NCBI GenBank assembly: GCA_022315425.1 | Contig: JAIUPT010000048.1 | Coordinates: forward strand, 1-64,000 | From: Pseudevernia furfuracea | Taxonomy: Eukaryota > Ascomycota > Lecanoromycetes > Lecanorales > Parmeliaceae | Length of the DNA stretch: 64,000 nucleotides | Direction of reading: 5' to 3' | Shown: positions 12,701 through 25,000 of the stretch, piece by piece | Numbering within the stretch: the stretch's first letter is position 1 | Layout: every line of letters starts with the position of its first letter | Program-made: the position numbers and the translations under genes | Notes under the pieces: model-generated | Seen by the model: the letters and a program-made list of their open reading frames with translations, nothing else | What the model was told of the DNA's origin: nothing | Database searches by the model: none

Positions 12701-13560
12701 GGCTGAGGAAGACAGAGAGAGTGCTGCCCCAATGACAACAGCCTCATCCACTGTACGATGGCTGCTAATACCACCAGAGCATGAAAGATTTGACCAGGAT
12801 CTGTGTGCCTATGCCGTTTCCAACTGGTAGTGCAAACAATGTAAAGTAGTTGTGCAGAGCAGCATTGCAGTGTGCCAACCCAAACGCAAATTTGGCCAGT
12901 GCCTGCAAGTAGAACATGTCTTCAGCTAGACATGATGCAGCTGTGGACCTCTGATCAATCAACGTAGAACAATGAATGAACAGCTGCATATGGAATGTTG
13001 TTTAAGCTATCATGACAAAGTCATGCAGTGAAACTAGATTGACTGCATAGCCTTGCTGACATGCGGGGAGCTGCGACCTTTCGTCTGTCCAAGCTCACTC
13101 AAGTCCCATTTCAAACAAAAAGGAACAAACACTCCTAGCTCACTGAGCTTCTGGATATCTTCAATGTTGCGGAACAGCCTGCAGTTTCAACGTGTAATGC
13201 ATTGCGCGGACATCAGGCAAAACACGTCGTACAGCACTACAGTCACTGAGCGGTAAAGTCCGTAGGACAGGGACATACCCAAGCTGCCCCAACAAAAGCC
13301 CAGAGAAAAGAAATCCCAGCACTGGAGAAGCCTTGACTGATTTGACAAAGCGTATGACAAGGACTGTTGCTGCCGGAAGGTAAGAAACTCACAGGCCAGA
13401 GGGCACCAGTGCGGTCAGTTGGGGCATGATCTGAAACGAGGGACGTCTATCACACGCGTTGGGGCAAACACCCGTGTTGCACCGTGTGCTTGCAGGACCT
13501 TTGAGTTCTACAAGCTAGCTTGCGATGCTGTAGTCGGCACAAAGTGACTTTTGCCAAAGG
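9741..13560. other. no gene recognised
   Basis: Scattered open stretches exist, for example SARDSAHDTISSGFAAVSYL near 10667-10735 (+) and a Lys/Arg-rich piece near 11290-11340 (+), but none could be connected or assigned. The 158-codon minus frame at 10813-11289 has the Cys/Ser/Leu composition of a shadow frame. A damaged or fast-evolving gene could be hidden here. Confidence 0.3.
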
Positions 13561-13575
13561 CCTGCGCTGAATCGT

Positions 13576-13999
13576 GTGGGCGAAGCTTGTAAACGGTCTG
13601 GAACAAGAGAATGGACAGCAATGAGCAGCGGCATTTTGCACGCGCCCTTAGTGATATGCATGCGATGTGGGATATCTCTGCGGGGTCAGCGTCTTAAGCG
13701 CGAGTCGCGGTGGGGCTGTGAACTTAAACATCCTCCCGTTTGCTGGCTATCGGGAACGAGCATGAAGGCTCGACAGGCTGCCGATGTGAGCGCAACCTTC
13801 TCTGGCGATGACCGCACTTGTCAGACAAGCCAGTGCAGCATGCGCATCGCGGCAAGTAGAGACACTCGTGTGGCTTGGACTTGCTTCGGAATCTCGCTTT
13901 AGGGCTGTTGAGTCTAGCTCACAACCTGAACGGGGCGTTCTAGGGCGTCGACTTGGATCTCAGGTACACCTTCCCAAGGTGCACCTGCAGAGCTGATAT
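13576..13999 (+). CDS. hypothetical ORF, unrecognised
   Basis: Two overlapping plus-strand frames look plausible. One reads MDSNEQRHFARALSDMHAMW from about 13611. The other, at 13808-13996, reads ASRQVETLVWLGLASESRF followed by a Ser/Gln/Arg-rich tail. They may be the 5' end of one gene with a frame break. No domain was recognised and downstream continuation could not be followed. Confidence 0.25.
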
Positions 14000-14688
14000 C
14001 ATGGCTGGATCATGAAATAATGTGCACAGGATGCAGTTATGCAGGGTTGTGTGGGCTGCAGGATGCACCAGATGCACTGAATTGCATCTCAGAGGCTATA
14101 TTTCAGTAAGGTAAGTAGAACCGCTGACTTGAGAGCAACATATTCATAGCGGCCAAAGGAGGCTTGCTTGTGCTGTGTAGCAAAAACCGAGACACGACAC
14201 GAAGTGCTTTATGCTCCAAGCTATAGATACATCAATCAACCTGCCCTGAGCGTGGTTCTGGCTTTTGATTGCAAATCGTAGCAAATTAACTTGATTTCCA
14301 GACATGCATACCCTGTACATATACAGTGTAGGCTACAAGCTTTTCCCTATAAAAGTTCTGTCATGTGGTGCTACTGCTTGGTTGTGTTCTATAAGCATCT
14401 GTGCTTCGCGGAGCCCTCATGTGCATGTATCTGTCCGTCAAGATTGCGAGCAGCTGTGACGGATGCGGGTCATTGCATTGAGAACATCAGCTGCAAAGCA
14501 AAAACATGCACATAAGGGCTTGGTAACATTTAATTTGCAACAATTAGAGCACGTGCTGAAAAGGTGCCACAATCATGTGTCATGGCATACAGTCATCAAA
14601 CAAGCCTGTGCTCAGCTTTGCATCGATGCATACTTTTCTCCTGAGTATGACAAGATGGTGCTTGCAAGTTGCCATCACTTTACTTGGC
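14000..14688. other. no gene recognised
   Basis: This stretch lies 3' of the S28 peptidase gene. Nothing coding was supported on either strand. Confidence 0.3.
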
Positions 14689-17600
14689 CTAAACAGAACA
14701 GGGCATATTCATACAGTCAAGATGCAGCTTGTCAGGAAGACACTCAGCGTGCAGCATGTCAAGGACAGAAAAGATGCAGTCTACATCTAAGTGGTGTGCT
14801 ACCTCTGGAAGTGACTGATGTGCCACCCACAGACGCATCTGCACTTTGCAGAACTCCAAACCCATGCAAGGGTCCAGCACTGAGCCATTTGCTGAGACTA
14901 TGTTGCTAGCAGTGCCTATCTTCCGGCCACCCCAGCTGTACCACACATAGTACATTGAGCCTGTGGTTACATGCATGTGAAGTGCAATGGTTCCTCCCAT
15001 TGGCAAGCTCATGCATGAGTTGAAACTCATCATGACGGTAAGCTAGAATGCTGTGAGGGCAATGCAAGACACGGCAAGCCACAGTGTCACCGGAAACCTG
15101 TGCCTGGGCTCAGATTGGCATTACAACACAAACAGATATCTGGCTCATTGCAAGCTTTCACAAAGAGAGCAGTGGGGACTGACTTCATTGAGCCCAATAG
15201 GGGCGAGGGGTGACCCCCCATTGCTCCTGCACTGCTTTCAAAGGCTTTCAAGTCCATGGCTGCTTCCAGAAACATGTCATCCTCTGCATAAGCCAACAAC
15301 TTGCAGCATCATGAGCGCCAGCTAACAAAGCCAGCAGGATGCAACCACCCACTGTCATTGGTCCAAATACTTCATGCAGTTTAGCTGAGCAGCAGGCTGC
15401 CAAAATTTCAGCTGTGCCAATTGCTGGCATGTCTGAAAACAAGCAGTGAGCGAAAACAGAAGAACAAGTGGCAAATGGTGATGTGACCTCCATTTCTGCT
15501 GAAAGGGCATGACCATTTCAGTGCAGGCTTGGTAGTCCCAGAAGTTGCTATCCTCCTCGCCTTCAGGGTTGGGTCCTTCACTGTAATGTAACATGGTAGA
15601 TGGCAAGGAGAAATTGTAAAAGGGTCCCAACAGCCTGGTGGAGCCCTCAAGAAGGCAGATCCCGTCATGCCCTGTTGACTCAAGGGGCTGACAGGCTGCT
15701 CGCATGGGGTAGGCTGGCAGACACTCCTTGCCACTGAGCATGTAGTTGGATGGGTAGGGATAGTCTCCCATAGCCTGTACAAGCATTCATTGTGGCAAAT
15801 GCAGATAGGGCATGACAACAATGGCAGCCTGTACATGATACTGATTGGGGACTGGTGGACCTTGTAGTTTATGGGCAGTCAGCTTCCACAGTGTTCAAGG
15901 TCTGCAGAGATAGCGAGTGTGCCGGTTGTGAGTTCTCACCACTGCAAATCATAATCTGGATTACAGACTTTTCCACTCTATACTCTAGGTACCAAGTAAC
16001 ACCATGCACTGGCCTAGCCAGGGAGATCATCACAGCAAGCAAGAAATGCAGCCAAGGTGAGCTCTTCACACAGGGATGACACGTGACTTGGTACCCCTCA
16101 GGCTTTATGGCTCACCAGATAATCAAAAGCATTTTGTGCCCACTGCGCTAGAGTATCTACATCATCATCATTGCTTAGGTTGGCTGCTGGGCAAGCTGCA
16201 TGGCTTCCTTGATATGACCCCTGCCTTCATCATTGCTGCCCCACTCCTTCAGCTGCTTCAGGCATTCCTCAAGTTGCCTGTACACACATGACCTCATTGC
16301 TGCTTCCAGACATCCGCAAGTTGCGTGTACACACATGACCTCATTGCTGCTTCCAGGCATCCTAAAATTGCTGTACACACATGACCATCTGTACTCAGAC
16401 ATTCCTCAAGTTGCCTGTACACACATGACCTCATTGCTGCTTCCAGACATTCCTAAATTGCATGTACACACATGACCTCATTGCTACTTCCAGACATTCC
16501 TCAAGTGCGCCATGTACACACATGACCTCATTGCTGCTTCCAGACATTTCTCAAGTTGCCCGCACAAGCATCGCTAGTTGCATGTACACACATGACCTCA
16601 TTGCTGCTCATGTGCCACACTACGTGCGTCTATTACAAGCTGCTGTGACTGTGCCTGGCCTCATGGCCCACTTGATTGCTTGGTTTAGAGCCTTCACTGA
16701 CATGCAGCACCCAATATAGTATTTCAACATCATGTGACTTCAGCTTACAGCACAGCTTACAGCATATTGGCTTTTCTGCATATAAATTGTGCAATAGGCA
16801 TCTAGCTGCATCTGCACCATGACAGTCAACAGCAGCTGACGACAAGATGCCCAGCGAGGTTGTTCTGTCAAACAAGCATACAATTGAAACAAAAAAGTCA
16901 GACTTCCAAATAGTAAAGAGAGGCAGATTATCACAGGGATTTGCACCACTGACCTGCACATGCTTTGGCAGAGCCTCCAGCTGGAGTTGCATCCCTGGTC
17001 ACGATTTGGCAAAGGCCCCAGAGTCAACAGGTGGATCTCCCCTGGAAAGGCCCAAATAGGGGCAGAGCGGCAATTGCCCCATCCAGTACATGAGGGTACT
17101 CATGCGCATCCAAGATGCAAGCATGCCGCATATGAGCCACCGAAGCCAATGACAGGACTCTGTTCTGCTTGCAGATCTGACTTAAGCTCTGCTAGCAGTT
17201 CAGCATAATCAGCCATAGCTTGTTCTGCTGTGAGATACTGCATGTTGTTTCGTAGCTGCTGCCACGTAAGGCTTGGACTCGCCATAGTAGCGGTGTCAGC
17301 AAAAACAAGGAGGGCACCAAATTCAGCTGCTGACTCCCACATTAAGCCCGTGTGTTTAGGTACCTACACCTCATCAACAGCAGAATGAGAGCTAAAGAGA
17401 CAAACAGTTTGGGTCGCACTTGGGACGTTTCAGAGGGGACACACACAGCTGCATGGTCGATGAGGTGATGTTCAAGCCTTACAAGGTTACGTCTGCCTCA
17501 TTTCCAACATAGAAGAATATTGGGCCCTTTTCTATGTTGGAACCAGCTGATTTATGCCAATATTTGTCACAGACATAAATCTTTGCTTGTAGGTTGACTT

Positions 17601-17869
17601 GCACCTGGTGGAGCACCTGCAGGAACAGGCAGGTTGGGATGCGTAACGTGTGGTCTTGGAGGAGGAGGCAGACCAAGCTCTCACCCAGGAAAAATGATCT
17701 AGAGTTGTTTCACGATAGTGCTTCTTGCACAAGTCAAGCATATGTTTGGAATTCGCCGACGCTAATTCGTCGAACTCGGAGGACGCCAAGGAGCCATAGG
17801 ACGTGAGTGCTGCCCAGCCACGGCATGCCCAGCAACACTCAACAAAATGACGGGCAACAAATAGAGCAT
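14689..17869 (-). CDS. S28 serine carboxypeptidase (lysosomal Pro-X carboxypeptidase-like)
   Basis: The ATG at 17869 opens a hydrophobic signal peptide, MLYLLPVILLSVAGHAVAG. Then follow, in order, YRETTLDHFSWV (about 17690-17730), VCDKYWHKS and GPIFFYVGNEADVTL (17480-17580), MWESAAEFGALLVFA (about 17300-17342), SPVIGFGGSY with the nucleophile Ser (about 17125-17160), IVTRDATPAGGSAKACAGQ (about 16950-17010), VDTLAQWAQNAFDYL (about 16115-16160), MGDYPYPSNYMLSG and WDYQACTEMVMP (15500-15775), and ASNIVSANGSVLDPC with the catalytic Asp (about 14875-14915). The catalytic His lies in VAHHLDV (about 14785-14805). This is the complete S28 layout; the family cleaves after proline in lysosome- or vacuole-like or secreted compartments. 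Several single-base frame breaks occur, for example in the GGSYGG loop. Confidence 0.85.
16263..16615. repeat. minisatellite of about 47-bp units, seven copies
   Basis: The core GTACACACATGACCTCATTG recurs beginning at 16280, 16327, 16373, 16417, 16464, 16514 and 16584. Spacings are 47, 46, 44, 47, 50 and 70 bases; the third copy (16373) is truncated within the core. Most units also carry CTGCTTCCAGACAT and TCAAGTTG. The array lies inside the S28 peptidase gene between recognisable exons, so it is probably intronic. Confidence 0.9.
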
Positions 17870-17899
17870 TCCGCCCGTGTTGCCACAACGAGCGTAAAC

Positions 17900-18550
17900 A
17901 GCGCAGGTAGAACACCCCGCAGGTGTATCGGGGGCTCGCCCGATACACAGGCTAAAATCAGACGTCAACTGCAGTGTGTCTGGGGATGGGTGCCTGCTTT
18001 CGTCATTGCACTATGCCGTATGCCCAAGCTGTGTTTTATTACAGAGAGTGGTCAAGCCGGAGTGCATCGCAATGAAGATCAATGGTGTATTGACCAAGAC
18101 AGATCATTAGCGTTGACAGATCACTGCATACCTTGTCGGCAAACAGTGTATGAAGATGCATATATAGTACATGCCTAGATGTACTCATGAGTCTGATCAG
18201 TGTGTGGACACATTGCAGGCATAACGCAAAGAAAGCTGTTTCCAAAAACTTGTTCAAGTTTCTACAAAACAGCATAGCCAGGTTGGCTGCCTTGGCATAC
18301 ATATGCAATGCATGTGAGCAAAACACCTTGATAATATGTACTCCACAGCTGTGCATATACGTTATATATGTTACATGTTTTACACTGTGTAATCTGTAAA
18401 ACTAGGGTCATTGGCAGTGCATACAGGGCATAGTGTGATGTACATAGCAGCTGATTCATCACCAACTTTGAACACAATGCGTGATGGAGACTCACTGGGG
18501 CAAAACACATCAAATCTACCTACAATGCCGATGTCTTTGACCCAGCTGTA
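17900..18550. other. no gene recognised
   Basis: This gap lies between the 5' end of the S28 gene and the 3' end of the dehydrogenase gene, both on the minus strand. It presumably holds the S28 promoter and the dehydrogenase 3' UTR. No defined element was seen. Confidence 0.3.
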
Positions 18551-18559
18551 GATTCATGA

Positions 18560-20207
18560 TTATCTGACTGTCTCATCATACATGCGGGTACACGCAGCAG
18601 AGTCATTGGTCCACTTGTTCAACGGTTGCTGTGAGCCTGTGTTGAACAAGTTGCTGATGAAAGGTCCTATATAGTATGGTCCTATGTAAGTTCCACTCTT
18701 GCCTGCATGGACATATACACAAGTTTGCACAGCACCCGTGCTGGTGTGTCATGATCATACAAGAATGGAGATGGTGCATACACGGGGTTGTGTATCTACC
18801 ACGCATGCACTTACAGGTATGGTGATGTGCAACAGGACATGGAGAGGTCTTGCCTGCCATTTCTGGGGCAGTAGCAGCGTACAGCAGAGGCACTGCTCCC
18901 CTCTCTTCTGTCGGACCTATGACTGTCTGAGCAGCATCTAGAACAGTTGCCATAACATGGCTCTTGTCTGTCTTCTTGTACACAGGGGTGGATGACATTC
19001 TGGCTGGCAAAATAAATGAGTCAACACCAGAGCCCTTCAATCGTCGCACAATCTCACTGTTCGACATGATTGTCATCAGCTTGGAACTGCCATATGCTTT
19101 CATGTGCTGGTTGAGGCCTGCTCTCCCCTGAAAGCACCAGCACTGCTATAGCATGTTTTATGAAAGATCATGACAAATCAAACAAAGCAGCAGCCAGCAA
19201 ATACAGTCACAAGTCAACATGTAGTCACCTTGGCTCTGCGACCAGAGCACCCATGTGAACAGAAGGCTGATAGTCAATGACGGTGAGACTCAACATCATC
19301 TCATCTTGCTTACTTGAGATCCTCCCAACTAATGTCTCGACTACTTCCAGACTGGACACCACCCATACTATACGAGATGGGGCACTCTCCCTGAGCCGGT
19401 CCATCAGCAGGGTGTCAATAGCATAGACCAAATAGTTGGTGCCCAATGTCACCTGTACAAGCATCTCTTGAGCACATGCATCTGCATGCTGTTACATGGT
19501 GCCATATGCAGCAAGTCTAGACTAAAAGATCTTTACTCAAAGCCTTCTGGCGTCTTCTTGTGCTGTGGCATGAACACCCCAGCATGTTGATGATGCAATC
19601 CAGCTTGGTGTTCTGATCCAAGAATTGGTCAGGCAAAGTGTTGAATAGATCTGCAAATAGACATATGGCTGCAATCAGCAGCTCCAAGTGCATGCTGTAC
19701 CTGGGTAAGTGTGCACGCATGTGTAACTCACTTGAGTGCTGAACTCACTTGAATGACTCACGATCCACATGGCTAAATCTTACTTGGCTTCCAGGTGCCG
19801 ACTTTAGGATCTCATTCACTGCCCTGCATTACATGTCATAGCAGCTGTGCAGCGAGTAAGCAGCTGCAGAAGCAGGCTCGTGACAAGATGGCATACCTCT
19901 GACACTTGCTCATTTCTGCTCGCTATTGTCACAGATGCATTGCTTTTGGCCAGCTGCGCCGCTGCTTGGAATCCTATGCCTGAGTTGGCGCAGTGACTAA
20001 GTAGTTCTTGCCTGACAGATCTGGCATCTTGTCGGGAGTCCAAGCGCTGCCTGGGGCCACCGCTTTTTCAAACATGCTTGCGGCTTTAGACACTGCCTCT
20101 TTCAAAGACCCTGAATGTTCCACGACTGAGATTGCGACGACATCTCCCTGATCGACGTGCGGCCTGGCTGACAGCCCGACGCCAGCAGCTGCAGGTATCG
20201 CTGACAT
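18560..20207 (-). CDS. short-chain dehydrogenase/reductase (retinol dehydrogenase/WW-oxidoreductase-like)
   Basis: The ATG at 20207 starts an N-terminal extension followed by PDLSGKNYLVT. After a frame break at about 19990 comes NSGIGFQAAAQLAKSNASV, together forming the TGxxxGIG cofactor loop and the following helix. Next are TKLDCIINMLG (NNAG-equivalent strand, about 19580-19610), VFMPQHKKTPEGFE, MDRLRESAPSRIVWVVSS with the catalytic-region Ser (about 19355-19410) and YGSSKLM with the YxxxK pair (about 19075-19095). The tail (DSFILPARMSSTPVYKKT, then GPFISNLFNTGSQQPLNKW) ends at TAA 18560-18562. All SDR landmarks are present in order. The NAD(P)-dependent substrate is not predictable. Two of the frame breaks sit in G runs. 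Confidence 0.85.
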
Positions 20208-20429
20208 AGTGACTGATCTGGCTCAGACGTATGGGCGGGATTGAAACAACCTTCTCGCATCGGGTGGCATCGCGCTGCAGAGAGAGAGAGACATCGATGA
20301 CGTGCCGGACCTCAAACTGCGACCAGATTCCGGCTGCGCTCAGCTTCCTAGTCGGCTTCTTCAAGGGTGGCTCACGTGCGCTGAGGTGATCGTCGAATTC
20401 ATACCAGGCGAATTCACAGCAGAGCATAG

Positions 20430-22080
20430 CTGATCAGCCTGTTTAGCAACCGATTGTCACTGTGTTGCAGGCATATATTATTGACATATCTGTGCGCGTA
20501 GCTTCAGTTCTCGTCAGACTCCATTATACGAGTTGTGACCGCAGCGTAGCAAGGTGCATGGCTTCTCGTGAGGCTCGTCGAGGATATCGCTTTTTGTCAC
20601 GTCTGGCGCAGGTTTACGTACAGCATCACTATGCAAACAAGAAGCCGTCAGGCCTCTAAGCGACGCAACACCACACGACTTCTCCTTGAACTGCCAGGAC
20701 GCTGCTGTGGAAGCAATTGCTACCTTCTTGCCACCTACATCAATGGCCTCACCTGCAGTGTACCTGCAAACATTGAAAGACCTGCTTGTACAGACAGGTA
20801 CTTCGTAGTGCGAGAAAGTCATCGTTGAGCTTGTGACTACACAGCAGTGAAGCATCGCAAATCCCAACCACACTGTTGTGCTAGGCTTTGGCAACTTCAG
20901 TTGGAGCAGTGCTTTCAATGTGGACTTCAGCTGGCATATATCCAGTGTCAGGGAGACAAGATGGCCAGACATGGAAACAAACTGGTAGTCACAGCTTCAA
21001 AGATCCCAGCTGGCCGCCCTGACACTGGAACCATTGTAATGAGAGGAGAACGGAAACAGCTGTGGAACTCAGGTATACAGCAAATCAGACTGAACTCACA
21101 CCACAGCTGTCAACGACAGCAGCAATAGTAGCCGTTATTTGCGGCTGCAGTAACCTTACTAGTCCTGCAGGCAAGCAAAAGGTACAGCTTGATTTTCAGC
21201 TCTTTGCTATGCGGAGTACAGAGCAGCTGCTGGGTCCTGGTGCCAGGCAGCAATTTTGGAAGATTCAGCACACTACCTTGTTACTGGAGCTGGTATACTT
21301 CTTCTGGTTTGAAGAAGGACAGCTGGCAAGGGGTGCCAAAATGCTGGCCAAGGTGATGATCACTTGCATCTTTGTTGCAGGATCTCAGAGCAGCCTTAGA
21401 CAGTAAGTGGCACAAGCTAGATTTCATCATTGCCTTGACGTTGTGTTGCACGAACTGCCACAAGCAGTTATAGCAATTTCATGAACCACGCATGTGCTGC
21501 AAGGCTTTGTGCTGCTGCAGGCTCTGAATTGTTGGTAGACTTTGGCAAACCTGCACCTGGGCAGTCGCAGCAGCATCTGTGGTACCACAACCCAGAGTTG
21601 GCAATGTCAGCTTCCTCTGCTGGGGTCCTACCTAATAGATCTGCTGCACATCGCGGGTGCTACACTTGAGTCCCTTGCCATCTCAGCTCCAGAAGCCTTC
21701 CTGAGGCTGCACTGGTGTGCTCCTTTTTTCACTTGTCAATTGTCATGATCCAGACTGTCAATTTCATGATCCAGACACCAAGTTGCTCTCAATGACTCTC
21801 AAGCAGTGCATTTCGTCCTGTACTGTCATGCATTGGCTGTAATCATGTTGTCAGCACAAAGCTTTCCACAGCAACTCCTGTGAAGGGACAAAGTTGACAA
21901 TAGCTGCCTACAACAGCCCAAGGCATACAATCTGCTCACTCGAATCTGGCATCATTGGCTGTCCGTATAGTTCATGAACAGCTCAAGCATGCAGGCAAAG
22001 GCAGTCCAGCCGTGTCTGGCCAAGCTCCAGACACATTTGAGTGGTGCGGTGCTGAGTACACTCTGGAGGACTGAAAGCTG
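20430..22080. other. no gene recognised
   Basis: This stretch lies 5' of the dehydrogenase gene and of the plus-strand TPR gene. Open plus-strand pieces exist, for example a hydrophobic LLLELVYFFWFEEGQLARGA near 21279-21340 and a segment at 21505-21669. They could be 5' exons of the TPR gene or a separate gene, but nothing identifies them. Confidence 0.3.
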
Positions 22081-22082
22081 CC

Positions 22083-25000
22083 TTGCTAGTGTTGCTTCCT
22101 CAAAGCACACCCAGGGACGTGCTCATGGCTCAGCACTACAGTGACCCATGGCAAGCCGCCACCTGGGGAGGTGTACAGTCACAATGCCGTGACGCTGCTG
22201 AAGGCCCTGGCAGAATGTCAGACGGCTCCCCAGGTATGAAGACAGGCACTGAGTTAGAGCAGTGTTCTGCTCTATTGTGGTCACAAGTGCAAGATAACAG
22301 CAGCTTGCACAGAAGTGTTGCAACCTGTTGAGCAGCACACCAAGAGGCTGTGCCGAATCTGGTTCATGCCTTTGTGTGCATCTGGTTCATGCCTTCATGA
22401 GGTAAGCACACTTGAGGCTGGAGTTTGCATCCTTGGTTGGGGGTGTGGTGTGCAGGATGAGTGGCAGCTGCCAGGAGCTGCTCTGCTGAGCAAGGCAGAG
22501 CAGATGTCGAGGTGCCAGGGGACCTCACTCCGTCTGGGGTCTGCAAGCCCATCGCTCTTTGCCGGTGCAACACTGCTCCTCAGGTATCATTCCTTTGACA
22601 GCTGTGTCAAGCTGCCACATGGCACTGCTCCGCCCAAATACTTGTGTGCTCAACCATTGGTGCTCACCCAATGTCATGCTTTGCCTAAAACCTCACAGCA
22701 AAAGCTCGTGCAGCATCTTGCAGAGGCAGATTGACCTGGGCAGCCCTTACATGCCCTTACAGTGGTAGTATCGCCCAATACACCAAGGACCCTGTGCAGT
22801 ATGCTTCTGCTTGCCTATGAGAGCATGTTTCAGTTACCCGTGCAGGCTGTATTTCAGGCAAGACAAGGGGGTTGAACAGTGCACGCTGAGCATGGTCTGA
22901 TGTATGAAGACGCAAGGCAGCATCAGAGAGCAGCATACTACTATAGCTGGCTATCATGGTGGGCTGCCAGAATCCCAGCTCTGAGCTGGACTACAATGTT
23001 GACTCGGTGCTTGTGGGAATTGCTGAGGCCTTTGATGGAGAGTGGCAGGATACAGGTATAACAATCTGCACCTCTTGGGTGGAACATGGCAGGGGGTGTC
23101 GTGCATGCAGCTGAACTGGCAAGTTGTGAAATGGCTGTTGGTAGCTTCCAGAGTCAAGCATTAGGACGCCAACACAAATGCCAGCATTTTGCATGCATGA
23201 CACAAATTGCAATTAGGGCTGTGAATTGGTTTTGTCTCTCAAGATCCCAAGCAACTACCTGTACAAAGATAAGTGCAGTCTACATGTTCACAGCCACATG
23301 AGCAAACTCTTTTTGCACGCATTGGTCTTACATCGCAGGCATGGTTCAAAGCTTCCAGAAGGCTTTTGAGTGGCGCAAGTCCTTGTACGGCGCCTGCTGG
23401 GCAAGACAGAGAAGACACCAGCTGTGTGTGAGCGCACGTCCGTGAGTGCTTGCACAGCCTGGGCCTGCTGCTGGAGGACCACAGCTGCAGAGGAGCTGCA
23501 CCCCGGAGCTGCAGGGCTGTGACTCCCACCTGCTGGCTGTGGGGGCTTACATGAAGGCATGCGTCAGATTGATGCCAATACCACCATCATCACCTGGCTG
23601 CAAGACCATGTTCAGGTACAGCTTTTAGAGCGGCTGTTCATGTCTGTTGAATAGTCAGGCACTTATGCTCTGTCAGGCCATATTTTGCCTCGGAAATGTG
23701 CACTGTGTTTTATGCCAGTGAATGTGTGCATTTGCAGTGAGGAGTGTGTTGGTCCTGCAATGTCTGGCAACAAAGCACCAGGTGGTGACATGCAGTGCTG
23801 TTGCAGGCAACACTCTTTATGCAATTTGGGGCATACAAGCGTGATCTGACACCTACATGTTGTACATTTGCAGATGGCTGACACAGGCAGAGAAAGCTTT
23901 CCTTGCATTCCTGGAGGGCACAGGTGACGCACAGCAGCTAAGTGCCGAGGGAAGCGATTCAGCACATCTGCCTTTGGGAGCTGCAGCGCCAGAAGCAACC
24001 AGCCAGCAGCTGCTGCTTCGGTGTCCATCACTGCTTTGCACAACCTGTGTGCCTCCTCCCTTGACCAGGGTCCTGATCAGCAGGCCCCCTCCACAAGCTC
24101 AGCCACTCCCCACCAACCCTCCTCCTCAAACCAGCAAAACACGTGCCCACGCAACCCACCGGGCTCCATTCTGTAGACATGAGAGGCTCGTGCAGCAGTG
24201 GAGCAGCAGTGCTTGGGCGCAGCCACCAGTGGAGCTAACGGTGAAGCACGTGGGCTTCCTGGGAAGCTTGGCACATGCCCTGGTGCATCTACAGAAGGCG
24301 TCAGAAGGGCTGTCACTGCTGCGTGCTGCCGCCTGCATTATGCGCACCAACCCCCCTGCCTTCCACATGTGGTTCCAGGGATCCCCAGACCCCCCAAGTC
24401 CTCCATGCACATGTCTTGATGGACCTGGTAAGCTCAGCTAGGTTGAGATTCAGCGTCACACTCTGGCTCTTTGCGTTGAAGCTTCAACTGCTTAGCTTGC
24501 TTGGCTGTAGCTGATGCTACAAACGCACTGCATGAAGCTGCAAGGGTGGGAGCATTGAAGCCCAACATTCTGTGTGTGCCTGTTGTGATGCTGTGTTTTT
24601 GAGGGTTAGCGTATGTTGTGAGGAGCTGCTTTTGACACCAACAAAACAAAGGGAAGCTCTTGCAAGGCAAGCCCTACCCATTGACACTGTGACCAACATC
24701 TCCAGTACAGCTTGCGAGATGCTTCACAGCATGGCTTCTATTGGCCCACCAAGTCATTTCTGGAGTCTGCTGTTGCTTGGGACGTGCATTTTGCTACTGG
24801 TACACTGACTGCCCAAGCAGGAATCTACAGCAAGCACTACTCAGGGCTGTATTTATCTGACCCTAGAAGAAGAAACGTGTTGGCATGATCGCGTGTTTGA
24901 GTGTTGCAGGGAGTAAGCTTGCTGGGGGAGAGGCAGTACGAGGAGGCTCTGGATGTGTTCATGGAGGGCCTGGGAATTGCCACCAGGCAGCGCCTGGGGG

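Noticed and set aside
16263..16615. CRISPR array
   Set aside because: The regular repeats suggested it briefly, but units are degenerate, spacing varies (44-70), the intervening sequence is itself repeated, and the context is a eukaryotic intron.
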